A stretch of 64,000 nucleotides of DNA from an uncultured Flavobacteriales bacterium. Its GTDB lineage: Bacteria; Bacteroidota; Bacteroidia; Flavobacteriales_D; Crocinitomicaceae. The notes below the pieces were generated by a model, which saw only the letters and a program-made list of their open reading frames with translations, searched no databases and had not been told where the DNA came from. The stretch is from contig CAJXMN010000001.1 of NCBI GenBank assembly GCA_913056215.1, positions 25,522 to 89,521 on the forward strand, written 5' to 3'. This document shows, piece after piece, positions 30,079-40,456 of this stretch. The stretch's first letter is position 1; the number at the start of each line of letters is the position of its first letter. A program made the translations under genes and the position numbers.

Positions 30079-31629
30079 CTACGGCGATTTGCGCTGATTT
30101 TCGTTGTATTGAAACAGCAGACGAACGATGGCCAGAAAGAAAGCAATGAATGTGACCCCTTGTTGGGTTTCTATCGTATCCTCAGACACAAAAGTGCCCA
30201 AGGCAATTAAACTAAAACTCAACGCTAAAAATTCGGAGTACTGAATACTTTTCGCTATTAACCACAACCAAAGCCAAGAGAAAATGAACAGTCCTGAGAG
30301 ACCAAATGTGATCCAGAAGGTCAGCAATTGATTGTGTGTCCTGTTCCAGTTTTTTTGGGATAATTGGGTGTTAAAACGCTCGTAATAGTCGTCAAATGAA
30401 TCTTGGACGTCACCTGTTCCCACACCTATTAACCAGTGATCCTTAGCAATTTTCCAGCCGATGCGCAAGTGTTCCAACCGCTGTAAAAAGCTATTTCCGT
30501 TGGGATTGCCATCGACGGTATACTGTTGATATTCATTTTTAAAATTTTCCATACGTGCCAGCGGAGAACCTGATAATTGTCTGATATTGGTAAACCCTTT
30601 CTCGACATTTCGTATATCTTGATCCGTCATTTTGCTGAACCCTGCACTGTCTTTATTTAAACCTTTAGATGCCATGTACCTAAATAGGGTATGCTTGATT
30701 TTGTGACCGTTGTCATTGATCCCATGGTATGGATAAGTTGAATTTCTGTTCCATGCCGGACGCAATTCTTTCTCTGATATCATGGATAAAACATGATGTC
30801 CGTTTTCATACCATTGATGTGTGCTATCGTGGCGGTATGGGTTTCCATTTATCGTTAAAGAAGGTAAGGTCTCAAAGTTGACTGAGGGGGTCGTTTTGAG
30901 GTAACGAAACCCTTGGTATCCGATTACGCCAATAGAGAGCAAGAGAACACTTATGAGAGAGTATTTAAGTAGTCGACTTTTCCACTGAAAAATGAAGTGA
31001 AAAATAAGGCTGAAAATAACTATTAGAAGAGCTAAGTAACCAGCAAAAACTTGACTAACGTATACGTAATAAATAAACCACAAGGCCAGTGGCGCTGCTA
31101 TGAAAATCAACTTTTTATAGTAAAAGGTGAGTTGGACACAACATGAAATACCAATTGCTACCAGAACAGTATATCGAATATGTGACCCAAAAAGTGAAAG
31201 CGAACGAAAGTCTGCGGCATTGGTTTGCATCGACCAATTAATAAGACTGGTGATCAGAAGTGCTACAAGAAAAGCGCCTATGACAGCATGTAGCGATTTT
31301 CGTGAAATAGGAAAAGCGATAATTGAAACAGGGATTACAAAAAGTGGGAGCTTTCCGTTAATATCGTGAAATGCATAACTGAAATTTTCAGTGTAGAGCA
31401 ACCCGATCAAATGCATCAAGAGCAGCGCCGTAACAAGCCAAAAAAGACGACTTTCTTTCCATCGACTCCAGTAGGTGCTAAAGCGAGCGTCTAATACCAA
31501 ATTGCTGGCTAGCCAAATCGTACCAATTGACATAACAACTTTATTGAGCGGTAAGCCCACCGCCACAATGAGCAACCCTAATGCCTGAAGGTATTGATGA
31601 ACTTTAAAACCGAACAGTCGATCGAGCAT
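30079..31629 (-). CDS. O-antigen ligase family protein
   Basis: Multi-TM; GWKIAKDHWLIGVGTGDVQDSF...NRTHNQLLTFWITFGLSGL is Wzy/WaaL-like. Confidence 0.85.
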   Translation of the reverse strand: MLDRLFGFKVHQYLQALGLLIVAVGLPLNKVVMSIGTIWLASNLVLDARFSTYWSRWKESRLFWLVTALLLMHLIGLLYTENFSYAFHDINGKLPLFVIPVSIIAFPISRKSLHAVIGAFLVALLITSLINWSMQTNAADFRSLSLFGSHIRYTVLVAIGISCCVQLTFYYKKLIFIAAPLALWFIYYVYVSQVFAGYLALLIVIFSLIFHFIFQWKSRLLKYSLISVLLLSIGVIGYQGFRYLKTTPSVNFETLPSLTINGNPYRHDSTHQWYENGHHVLSMISEKELRPAWNRNSTYPYHGINDNGHKIKHTLFRYMASKGLNKDSAGFSKMTDQDIRNVEKGFTNIRQLSGSPLARMENFKNEYQQYTVDGNPNGNSFLQRLEHLRIGWKIAKDHWLIGVGTGDVQDSFDDYYERFNTQLSQKNWNRTHNQLLTFWITFGLSGLFIFSWLWLWLIAKSIQYSEFLALSFSLIALGTFVSEDTIETQQGVTFIAFFLAIVRLLFQYNENQRKSP

Positions 31630-31636
31630 AAATTGA

Positions 31637-33283
31637 TTATTCGTCAGGCGATAAAATGTTCTTATAATCTTGCAGCTCTTCTAACAGATCAATAGCCCGT
31701 TGTAAATCTTTATCATCTTTAAAACTATCCACCACTTTTCCTTCTTGATAATAATATCGACCAACGATTTCATTGCGCAACAACCTTTTGATTTCTGACT
31801 CGAAGAGTTCGTAATCTTCCGATTTTGAAGATGCCACTTTCTCGAAAAGCGCCTCATACTCATCAATAATCTTCTGATCGTAACCTTCTCTCTTCGCGGT
31901 CGCCATCGTCTTTTCCAGTTGACGTTGTGTAGCCGTAGCATAATTCAATTCACGATTCATTATTGTGTCCTCCAACGCCTTCAGCAATTGATCTGAAACC
32001 TCATATGATTGTGGAGAAGCGATTTCTTCATTGCGCTGGGCAAATACCGTAGCAAAATCAAAGAGAACATCTTCCTGTAATAAAGTTTTAATGAACCGTG
32101 GCATTTTTTCTCCTTCAATGATAATATCTGGTTCAATACCTCTTCCATCAATGACTTCTCTACCATTTTTTGTTTTAAAAACCCGTATAAGTGAATCTGG
32201 TACTTCATTCACTTCTCCATCGTTTTTATGGTAGTAATCGAGTTTTTGAACACAGCGCCCGGAAGGAGTATAGTATTTTGCAACAGTTAGTTTCATTTTC
32301 GCGCCGTATTTTAAGTCAACGGTCCGCTGGACCAATCCTTTTCCAAATGTCGTTTTTCCGATGACTACAGCACGGTCAAGATCCTGAAGAGCACCAGCAA
32401 CGATTTCAGAGGCTGACGCCGAGGTTTCGTTAACCAAAACTACAACAGGAATGTCGAGATCGAGTGGTTCCTGCTTTGTTGTGTATGATCTATTTTCATC
32501 GAGGATGCGTCCTTTCGTGGTTACAATTTCGGTACCCTTTGGAACAAAGAAGTTCACGATGTTTACAGCTTCCAATAATAAACCACCACCGTTTCCTCTC
32601 AAATCAAGGATAAACTTCTCCATATTTTTGCTTTTTAACGCTGCAAAAGCTTTACCCGCCTCGCGTGAAGCCGTTTTTGTAAAGGAGTTCAATTTAACAT
32701 ATCCGATATTATTATCCAATAAACCTTGATAAGGAATATCCGGTAGTTTTATTTCTGCGCGGGTAACTAGAGCAGTGTCTTTACCTTTGTAAGGTCTGTC
32801 ATATACTACTGCTATAGTCGAGCCTTTAGCCCCTTTCAGTGCTTGAGAAACTTGTTCTGTAGATTGATCCTTTACAGATCTGCCATCAATACTAATAATA
32901 CGGTCACCTGATTTTAAACCAGCTTTGTCCGCAGGCATATTTTCGTAGGGTTCTGCAATAATAACATCGTTGTCTTGCTGACGAATCGAAGCACCGATAC
33001 CACCGTATTGACCGGTTGTCATCATGCGATAATCCTCAATGTTTGATTCATGATAGTAAACGGTGTAAGGGTCAAGCTCTCTGAGCATCGCATCAATTCC
33101 TGCTTTTGAAATAGCACCCGTTTGTGGTTCGTCCACATAATACTTCTCCAAATTCATAAAAATATGATCCAAAATTTCCAGATTTTTAATCACCTCGAAG
33201 CCATTACTTTGAGTAAAAGCAAAGAAGGGAAGTTGGAACAGCAGAATTATGTAAAAAGCATGTTTTTTAATCATTTTATCCAT
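31637..33283 (-). CDS. S41 family C-terminal processing peptidase with PDZ domain
   Basis: GGIGASIRQ, PDZ segment, VVLVNETSASASEIVAGALQDLDRAVVIGKTTFGKGLVQ. Confidence 0.95.
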   Translation of the reverse strand: MDKMIKKHAFYIILLFQLPFFAFTQSNGFEVIKNLEILDHIFMNLEKYYVDEPQTGAISKAGIDAMLRELDPYTVYYHESNIEDYRMMTTGQYGGIGASIRQQDNDVIIAEPYENMPADKAGLKSGDRIISIDGRSVKDQSTEQVSQALKGAKGSTIAVVYDRPYKGKDTALVTRAEIKLPDIPYQGLLDNNIGYVKLNSFTKTASREAGKAFAALKSKNMEKFILDLRGNGGGLLLEAVNIVNFFVPKGTEIVTTKGRILDENRSYTTKQEPLDLDIPVVVLVNETSASASEIVAGALQDLDRAVVIGKTTFGKGLVQRTVDLKYGAKMKLTVAKYYTPSGRCVQKLDYYHKNDGEVNEVPDSLIRVFKTKNGREVIDGRGIEPDIIIEGEKMPRFIKTLLQEDVLFDFATVFAQRNEEIASPQSYEVSDQLLKALEDTIMNRELNYATATQRQLEKTMATAKREGYDQKIIDEYEALFEKVASSKSEDYELFESEIKRLLRNEIVGRYYYQEGKVVDSFKDDKDLQRAIDLLEELQDYKNILSPDE

Positions 33284-33318
33284 TTGAGTTGCTCTAAATT
33301 AACGAAAAAAGTATCGCT

Positions 33319-33702
33319 TTATTGATTTGAACGTTTGATTATTTCATGGAATATGTGTTCGATACAACTTTCAATTTTCGATTGCGCTACCTCTTCTTTT
33401 GATTGATAGATAATGGCAATGGCAATTTGTTTTTGTTGTTGTGGAATATTCTCCTCAATGATGTGTTTCTTTTTTCTCACACTTTCACGAATGAGACGCT
33501 TCAATCGATTGCGTTTTGGTGCTGTCTTATGAATGCGTTTGGGAACAGATATAACGACCTGAAACGATTTGACAGTCGATAATGGGACCGTCTCATAGCG
33601 CGCAGCAAGCGGGTATTTCTTTAACCGCTGCCCCTGATTAAAGAGCACGTCTATGGCTTTTTTACTACAGAGGCGATAAGCCTTACCAAAGCGTTGATCC
33701 AT
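33319..33702 (-). CDS. rnpA: Ribonuclease P protein component
   Basis: FQVVISVPKRIHKTAPKRNRLKRLIRESVR. Confidence 0.92.
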   Translation of the reverse strand: MDQRFGKAYRLCSKKAIDVLFNQGQRLKKYPLAARYETVPLSTVKSFQVVISVPKRIHKTAPKRNRLKRLIRESVRKKKHIIEENIPQQQKQIAIAIIYQSKEEVAQSKIESCIEHIFHEIIKRSNQ

Positions 33703-33758
33703 GCTACAAAGTTAATACAATTCAGCCATCAATGAATGAATTATATAAAGGTTTAAAG

Positions 33759-33776
33759 TTTGGCACAGTTCATGAA
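33759..33776 (+). promoter_or_regulatory. Possible sigma-54-type -24/-12 promoter
   Basis: TTTGGCACAGTTCATGAA: TGGCAC at 33761-33766; the -13 G sits 12 nt after the -25 G; -12 C is replaced by A. Predicted TSS ~33787. Confidence 0.35.
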
Positions 33777-33801
33777 TCAGTAAATAGAAAAAATAAAGGT
33801 T

Positions 33802-33906
33802 ATGAAAAAGAGAGAACGACAACTAGCAAAAAAAATTATGATGAGTTCAAACCTCGAAGCGTACATTCGCTTTTTAAATGAAGTGGCTCAGCAAAAAATA
33901 GCCTAA
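33802..33906 (+). CDS. Putative 34-aa small basic protein (MKKRERQLAKKIMMSSNLEAYIRFLNEVAQQKIA)
   Basis: ATG 33802, TAA 33904-33906; preceded by AATAAAGG; not in the ORF track because it is short. Confidence 0.4.
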   Translation: MKKRERQLAKKIMMSSNLEAYIRFLNEVAQQKIA

Positions 33907-33920
33907 CTTTAACCGTTGAG

Positions 33921-34223
33921 CTATGCAGAAAGGAGTGGATCAATTTGTTTCATAAAATCAGCACGAGAGTGTACTCCAGAAGAGCGCCAGACTACTTCCC
34001 CTTTTTGGAATAATAGAAAAGTCGGTACTCCACGCACTTTATATTTTTGTGCGGCCTGTTGATTTTTGTCAACGTCAACTTTTAGTATGCGTAATTGATC
34101 TCCGTAATAATTTTTGATTTCGTCAATGATCGGAGCAACAGTCTGACAAGGACCGCACCACGTTGCGTGAAAATCGACGAGTACGGGAACTTCACTCTGA
34201 ATGATCGACTGAAATGAACTCAT
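33921..34223 (-). CDS. Thioredoxin family protein
   Basis: DFHATWCGPCQTVAPIIDEI active site. Confidence 0.93.
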   Translation of the reverse strand: MSSFQSIIQSEVPVLVDFHATWCGPCQTVAPIIDEIKNYYGDQLRILKVDVDKNQQAAQKYKVRGVPTFLLFQKGEVVWRSSGVHSRADFMKQIDPLLSA

Positions 34224-34636
34224 GATGATTGTTTTTCTTGTTCTTGTTGGTGTCGTTCGATGGCTTTCGGGTCATAGCTATGAAATAAGTTGATCCAAAC
34301 CATTCTGCCCCCGCGGAAAGTGATTGGCGCCATAACGATTAATACCACTAAAATATTAATGATATACACCCAATAAGGTGTTGGAGGATAGATGAGGTAG
34401 GTAAGTATAAAAGTAGCAACCGAAAGCGCGACTGTTAAAGCATATGCAACATACATAGCTCCATAAAAAAAGCCTGTTTCAATCTCATATTTGTGACCAC
34501 ACTCGCTGCAGCGCTCCTCCATTTTATCAAATTTCCCAGGATGAAAAACCTGGTTATAAGTGAATACTTTTCCTTCATGGCAAACGGGGCAGCGTCCCTT
34601 AAGAATACTGTATAATCGATTTTCTTTCCAACCCAT
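34220..34636 (-). CDS. DUF983 domain-containing membrane protein
   Basis: ILKGRCPVCHEGKVF...CSECGHKYEIETGFFYGAMYVAYAL. Confidence 0.9.
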   Translation of the reverse strand: MGWKENRLYSILKGRCPVCHEGKVFTYNQVFHPGKFDKMEERCSECGHKYEIETGFFYGAMYVAYALTVALSVATFILTYLIYPPTPYWVYIINILVVLIVMAPITFRGGRMVWINLFHSYDPKAIERHQQEQEKQSS

Positions 34637-34764
34637 ATCACAAAGATAATAAGTTCAACTTAGCTATGTGGTGATAAAAGTCACATTTTACGTGCTTTTT
34701 GGATATTTAATCCGCAGTACAGTTTTTCTTTTCAAAATATTAATCGAAATTTGCATCATAGCTT

Positions 34765-35832
34765 ATGAGAGAGAATAGAAAAGATATTCGAAAAATGTCG
34801 AAAAAGGAGTTGAAAACTGCACTCGAAGCAATGGGGCAAAAGTCCTTTCGTGCCTCTCAGGTATACGAGTGGTTGTGGCAGAAGAATGCACTCTCTTTTG
34901 AAGAAATGACTAATCTGAGCAAACCGCTTCGCGATCAACTGGAAAATGAGTTCTTTATCGATCATATTTCACTGGACGAACAACAAGTGAGTGCTGATCG
35001 CACTATAAAGTGTGCTTTCAACGTAGGGGTTGGGAAAGTGGTAGAAGGTGTTCTTATTCCTACTGATAGCAGCATGACAGCTTGCATATCTTCTCAAGTC
35101 GGATGTAGTTTGGCGTGTAAATTTTGTGCTACGGGTAAATTAAAACTGCTGAAGAACCTCTCTGCCGGTGAAATCGTCGACCAAGTCGTTCACTTAATGC
35201 GCCTATCGGAATCGCGATATGATCAACGACTTAGCAATATCGTTTACATGGGCATGGGAGAACCGCTCTTAAACTACAAAAATGTATTAGAGAGCATTGA
35301 TAAAATTACCAGTCCGGAAGGTTTAGGAATGTCACCGAAACGCATTACGATATCAACGGCAGGCTTAGCCAAACAAATTCAAAAACTGGGGGATGACGAA
35401 GTGAAATTTAACCTCGCCTTATCGCTACACGCGGCAAACGATGTTAAGCGGGATAAAATCATGAGCATTAACGAGACGAATAACCTTGCAGTACTAGCAG
35501 ATGCGTTGCGCCATTTTTACCGAAAAACGGGAACGCGCGTCACTTATGAATATATCGTTTTTAGGGATTTCAACGACGAACTGGAGGACGCACACGAATT
35601 AGCTGCCTTTTGTAAAATTATCCCGTGTAAAGTTAACATCATCGAATATAACCCGATTGATGACGGCGAATTTCAACAAGCGGATACAGCTAAAGTAGAT
35701 CGCTTTGCCGCTTATCTGGAAGAGCGCAATATTATTGTGAATATTCGCCGCAGTAGAGGAAAAGATATTGATGCGGCCTGTGGTCAACTAGCCAATAAAA
35801 ATGAAGTGGTTGACGAAAGAGTGATGAAGTAG
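34765..35832 (+). CDS. rlmN: 23S rRNA/tRNA adenine C2 methyltransferase
   Basis: CSLACKFCATGKLKLLKNL radical SAM motif; MGMGEPLLNY. Confidence 0.95.
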   Translation: MRENRKDIRKMSKKELKTALEAMGQKSFRASQVYEWLWQKNALSFEEMTNLSKPLRDQLENEFFIDHISLDEQQVSADRTIKCAFNVGVGKVVEGVLIPTDSSMTACISSQVGCSLACKFCATGKLKLLKNLSAGEIVDQVVHLMRLSESRYDQRLSNIVYMGMGEPLLNYKNVLESIDKITSPEGLGMSPKRITISTAGLAKQIQKLGDDEVKFNLALSLHAANDVKRDKIMSINETNNLAVLADALRHFYRKTGTRVTYEYIVFRDFNDELEDAHELAAFCKIIPCKVNIIEYNPIDDGEFQQADTAKVDRFAAYLEERNIIVNIRRSRGKDIDAACGQLANKNEVVDERVMK

Positions 35833-35896
35833 AATGTTCATCAACTTTTAATTTATGTAATTCAGAAGATGCCAGGTATCACTTCATTGAATACAA

Positions 35897-35926
35897 AAAA
35901 GGCCGTCGAAAGACGACCTTTTATTT
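35897..35926. terminator. Rho-independent, likely bidirectional terminator
   Basis: AAAAGGCCGTC-GAAA-GACGACCTTTTATTT between convergent genes. Confidence 0.75.
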
Positions 35927-35968
35927 ACCAATACATCAATAACCGACTGAAAAGCAGCAGTGTATTTA

Positions 35969-38266
35969 TTATTCAACAACCACTTTTTTAGTGACAGTAC
36001 CCCGATCCGTGGTGATCATCACAAAATAAACGCCGCTGGCTAATCCTTCATAACCCAACGTCGTCATATCAGATGTTGTTTTTATTTCTTTTAACGCCTT
36101 ACCAGCCACATTTAATAGCGCCAGCTTCTTCTCGCCTGAGAAAGGAAGTCTCACTTTAAAAAGGCCCATATTGGGGTTTGGATAAACCACAATGTTAGCC
36201 GCTTCGAGCTCTTCGACATCTGCTGTGTTTTCTGCACAGAAATTAAACGTTATCGAATTCCCAAAATCAGAGTCAGCTTCTGTTAGTTCATCAAGGAGCG
36301 CTCCATTTGTCTCGCGGGTCAGTTGCATGCTTCCGTCATAATCACATTGATTTATAGTAGATCCGTTCATACCGTCACCGTAGGAATCCTCAATGACAAG
36401 TTTATAGCAGCCCTCTAATAAACAAAATGATTCAAAAATGTGAAGCGTATCATTTCCCGGGCTCTCATAACCATCGCCTTCGTACCAAATATCACCGTTG
36501 TCATCTTCTACGTACCATGAAGTTTCTTGAGCATAACAATCCATGGTTAAATCCATGTTGATACGCTCACCTTCAATAATAGCGACGTAACTAGAAGAGA
36601 GCTCATTATTTGTTGGATCCTCATCGGTCTGACCGTTCGGGTCCACCAGCTCTACTGTAATGGAGTTATTGTTATTCTGAGAACCGAAATAAGGTAATGC
36701 AACTACTTCAGTTTGCATAGACGTTAAATTTCCTGTCCAGTTCATCGTCTGCTGGTTTCCGTTATAGGAATAAACAATGTCCATGGAAGTAATAGTTTCC
36801 AGTCCGTTATTGCGTATAGTCAGGTATGGCCAAGAGGCATCTCCACAAATAATTCCATCAACTCCTGCCAAATCAATCGCTGCCACGTCGTAGTCAAGGG
36901 GATTGAAGTACGGGTCGTAACCATCAATAAATTCAGCTCCTGTTCCATTCGGATCTAACCAGTGCTCGAGTTGTTCACTATTTGAAGAACCATTCGGATT
37001 CCAAGAATTGTGAACGCGACCATACCAATCTTTTCCTGTCAAATTACCGCACGAAGCCTGACCTCCCCAAAGCTGACCAATAATACGCTGATCCTGGTCA
37101 AATAGCGGTGAACCAGACGATCCTCCTTCTGTAGTTGTGTTGCGATCCCAAACCACCTCCCAGGAGGATTCTGGCTCAGAAGAGCCCATCTCTTGAACGG
37201 CAGATGAGGCATCATCGTCAAATGATATTTTTTTGATATCACCAGAAGGGTGGTGAATACTCACTGTAGATGTCGGAGGAGTATCTGAATTGTTCCAGCC
37301 TGAAAAGTAGGGATTGTACAATTGTGGAACAGTTCCATTCGATAACCCACCTGTAATTTCAACTAACATCATATCAGAAGGTGTTCGTCTGGCCCGCAAT
37401 GTAGAACCAGACAACGATTCAAATGAGGGCGAACTACCTGGATTTGGACAATCCTCAGACTGCCATTTGAATCGAAACACCCAAGTAGATGGATCGGAAT
37501 AACAGTGGTTGGCTGTTAACACATACGGCGTTCCATCGTTAAGTGTATTATTAATCAGTGCGCCAGTACAAAAGCTATTACCGCCAGAAACGAGCATGAC
37601 CACACTATTGCGCTGATTTTGCCAGGTTGAACCATCCGGACAGTTCACGTTCATATTACAAGCACCTGAAGATCCAAATGCTTTTTGTCTATATTCCCCT
37701 GCGCTTCTGTAACCATGTGTCACTCGGGATATTTCAAGTGATCCAATGTGATCCGTATTATGTGCAGGAACAAAATACTCCACAATCACTTTTTCTCCGG
37801 GAACCAATTCAGTCCCCAGGCTTCCTTCAAATAAATGATGTTGCGTAAATTTACCGAGAATGAAGGATTTATCTTCATTGTATACAAACAACTCATTGCC
37901 CTGAGGTATCGAAGTGTTTCTAAACGATAAATTAATTGTCTTAGCGTCTTCACATGATAATGCTAACAACCATATTCGATCACCTTGAGAATTCGTGAAC
38001 CACGTTCCCGCGTTATTGAGGTCGAGCGAAGTTTTGTTGTTGTATCCAAAACGCCACGGCCCTGTTTTTAAACTATCATTGACCCGATCTTCCGCTCGCA
38101 ACTTTTCAATATCTGGTTGTTCGAAAAAATGGTGATCTATTTGTTTATAAGCCTTGTGCACATAATGTATTCCCCTGGGGCTTCCACCATCACCTTGTTG
38201 TCCAAATAATAAGACAGAGGACATGACAAAGAACAAAAGTGATAAGTAATTAATACTTTTCATCAT
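35969..38266 (-). CDS. Secreted trypsin-like serine endopeptidase with T9SS type A sorting domain
   Basis: VLTANHC (His), PSDMMLVEI (Asp), GGSSGSPLFDQ (Ser); C-terminal IVVYPNPNMGLFKV...KKVVVE. Confidence 0.9.
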   Translation of the reverse strand: MMKSINYLSLLFFVMSSVLLFGQQGDGGSPRGIHYVHKAYKQIDHHFFEQPDIEKLRAEDRVNDSLKTGPWRFGYNNKTSLDLNNAGTWFTNSQGDRIWLLALSCEDAKTINLSFRNTSIPQGNELFVYNEDKSFILGKFTQHHLFEGSLGTELVPGEKVIVEYFVPAHNTDHIGSLEISRVTHGYRSAGEYRQKAFGSSGACNMNVNCPDGSTWQNQRNSVVMLVSGGNSFCTGALINNTLNDGTPYVLTANHCYSDPSTWVFRFKWQSEDCPNPGSSPSFESLSGSTLRARRTPSDMMLVEITGGLSNGTVPQLYNPYFSGWNNSDTPPTSTVSIHHPSGDIKKISFDDDASSAVQEMGSSEPESSWEVVWDRNTTTEGGSSGSPLFDQDQRIIGQLWGGQASCGNLTGKDWYGRVHNSWNPNGSSNSEQLEHWLDPNGTGAEFIDGYDPYFNPLDYDVAAIDLAGVDGIICGDASWPYLTIRNNGLETITSMDIVYSYNGNQQTMNWTGNLTSMQTEVVALPYFGSQNNNNSITVELVDPNGQTDEDPTNNELSSSYVAIIEGERINMDLTMDCYAQETSWYVEDDNGDIWYEGDGYESPGNDTLHIFESFCLLEGCYKLVIEDSYGDGMNGSTINQCDYDGSMQLTRETNGALLDELTEADSDFGNSITFNFCAENTADVEELEAANIVVYPNPNMGLFKVRLPFSGEKKLALLNVAGKALKEIKTTSDMTTLGYEGLASGVYFVMITTDRGTVTKKVVVE

Positions 38267-38276
38267 TTTTTTAAGT

Positions 38277-38915
38277 TTAGCTATTTCGTTTTATACTACA
38301 TCCTTTAGGTGCAGTTACGTCAGGGGTGATTGTAGCTCCAGTGGCATAATTATTAAGCATGTTTTTTAAATAATGTTCAGCATTCGACGCTTCAACATTC
38401 GGTTTATAAGTATTGTCTATTGCTCCTTTGTATAAAAGTTTTGATGCATTGTCAAATACGTAAACATGAGGTGTGGTTTTAGCGCCAAAAGCATCCGCTA
38501 ATACATGGTTTTCATCATATAAATAAGGCATCGTGTAGGATTGCTTGCTGGCACGATTAGTCATGTCCTTAAAAGCGTCTCCTTTTTCGCGTTTTGCCTC
38601 GTTACTATTAACTAATACAAAACCCATTTGATGCTTTTCAGCAAGTGCTGCCAACTCATTGTATTGGCGTTCCCAACCTTTGAAATCATCATTTCCAATA
38701 ACAAAGGGGCAGGTATTGCATGAAAAAACAACAACAAGACCACGCGAAGCCATTGCCTCATCTAGTGAAAGCTGCGACTCACCCACACTTGTATTTTTCA
38801 TGTTCAAGTTGCTTTTTGGAATCTCATCACCAACTTTCAAGTCACTTTGAAGCGCATTCGCTAACAATATCAGCGATAAAGACGCTAAACCTATCATCAA
38901 TTTCATTTTTCCCAT
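38277..38915 (-). CDS. Thioredoxin/redoxin family secreted protein
   Basis: VVFSCNTCPFVIGNDDF; AhpC/TSA-like, signal peptide. Confidence 0.88.
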   Translation of the reverse strand: MGKMKLMIGLASLSLILLANALQSDLKVGDEIPKSNLNMKNTSVGESQLSLDEAMASRGLVVVFSCNTCPFVIGNDDFKGWERQYNELAALAEKHQMGFVLVNSNEAKREKGDAFKDMTNRASKQSYTMPYLYDENHVLADAFGAKTTPHVYVFDNASKLLYKGAIDNTYKPNVEASNAEHYLKNMLNNYATGATITPDVTAPKGCSIKRNS

Positions 38916-39218
38916 CGTCGTACAATTTGGTTTAAATATATGACATTATTCATGTCCTCTCAATTAATAGACGCTTAAATTAGTAGAGTAGTTGGTAATG
39001 CTAAGTCATTTTTTTTGACACTTGATCGCTCTGTTCAGAAGACGACAGACGACCATTTAAGATGAATTCAAAAGAAACTGGAACGTTTTAAATTATTTAA
39101 AAATAATTATAACCACCTCATAACGTTTACCTTAACATATCCAAAACGATTGTTTTAGGACGAGTAGCCATTTTGAATTGTCAGATTATATTAACTTGGT
39201 AGTTTAAAAGATCGTATC

Positions 39219-40454
39219 ATGAAGAAGCTTGCAATGCTAATTGTTTTTCTTGGATGGATTGTTGCTGGATTTGGTCAACTCACCATTAAAAAGCATCAAT
39301 TTCCATTTTCAAGGATCATAGAGTGGGAAAAACACGGTATTCTGGTTTACGCCGAAGATCATAAGAAAAATACGAACGAACAAGAAGTTATTCTTATCAA
39401 CCGTCAAGGTAAAGAACAGTGGAGAAAATCAATTTATCCAAAAACGGCAAAACCCAAATTGGTCCTTTCTGCAGAGTCTGATTACATCTATATGATTGAT
39501 GACATTACTCCCCACAGAAATTCAATTCGCTATAATCAGATCAATCAAAGTGGAAGTGTGGTCTCAACAAACTTCGATTTGTTGAGTGTGATCAGGTCTT
39601 ATGGATACCGAACTCCGAGTGAGCTTATCATGAAAAATGTCATCAATACGAAAAAATCGCTTGTTTTCCATTTTCAATTAGAGGTGAAATCCAAATCAAT
39701 TATTGAAAATTTCATCATCATGATCACGCATCACAATAATCGTGTTTATCATGCAAAAGGTCCCGTAACTCATCCTGAACGTATTGAGGAAGGGAGAGCG
39801 GGCACATTGCTATTCGCTGGAAGCGACAATAAAAGCATCTGTTTTGGTCGTTATTCACATAATGCTAACGATCATCGCGTTGATTTTATCCCCTATGATC
39901 ATAAAGCTAAAAAACAGAACCCGTACAGCTTTTCTCTTCCATCCATCAAGCCGCTGATGTCGAGTTTATTATCTGTGGGATGGGACGGTATGCGCTTTAT
40001 TTATGAGATTGAAGATCGCGAGACACAAGCGCTAGGATGGCCTCTCTATGAACACGGGAATTATTACTACGCATCGATTGATGAAAATAAGCGTTGTTTT
40101 AAAGTTTTTGGAGCAAATCAGGATGGAAAAATTGTGGCATTAGCATCGTGTGAACAGCCAGCAGAATCCTCCTGGCGGTATCGTCCAACAATTCAATTGA
40201 CCCGACTGAATGATGCTAGTATCGTGTGCGGAACGATACAGGACCAAAAACAGTGTTTTAAACTATCGAATGAAAAGGTCGAAAAGTTAGATCTAAAACC
40301 GCAACTTGATTTGCTTTTTAAAAATCCGACACGTCTCGAAAAATCGAACGTACTTAAAAAAATGTTTGTTATTCAACTGGAGGATGGGTATTACGAAATA
40401 AACATAGCGGATTTAAAGCAACAGGATACAATTACATTAAAGCGAAAAGATTAA
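39219..40454 (+). CDS. Hypothetical secreted protein
   Basis: 411 aa with signal peptide; 2-nt gap to udk. Confidence 0.7.
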   Translation: MKKLAMLIVFLGWIVAGFGQLTIKKHQFPFSRIIEWEKHGILVYAEDHKKNTNEQEVILINRQGKEQWRKSIYPKTAKPKLVLSAESDYIYMIDDITPHRNSIRYNQINQSGSVVSTNFDLLSVIRSYGYRTPSELIMKNVINTKKSLVFHFQLEVKSKSIIENFIIMITHHNNRVYHAKGPVTHPERIEEGRAGTLLFAGSDNKSICFGRYSHNANDHRVDFIPYDHKAKKQNPYSFSLPSIKPLMSSLLSVGWDGMRFIYEIEDRETQALGWPLYEHGNYYYASIDENKRCFKVFGANQDGKIVALASCEQPAESSWRYRPTIQLTRLNDASIVCGTIQDQKQCFKLSNEKVEKLDLKPQLDLLFKNPTRLEKSNVLKKMFVIQLEDGYYEINIADLKQQDTITLKRKD

Positions 40455-40456
40455 TT

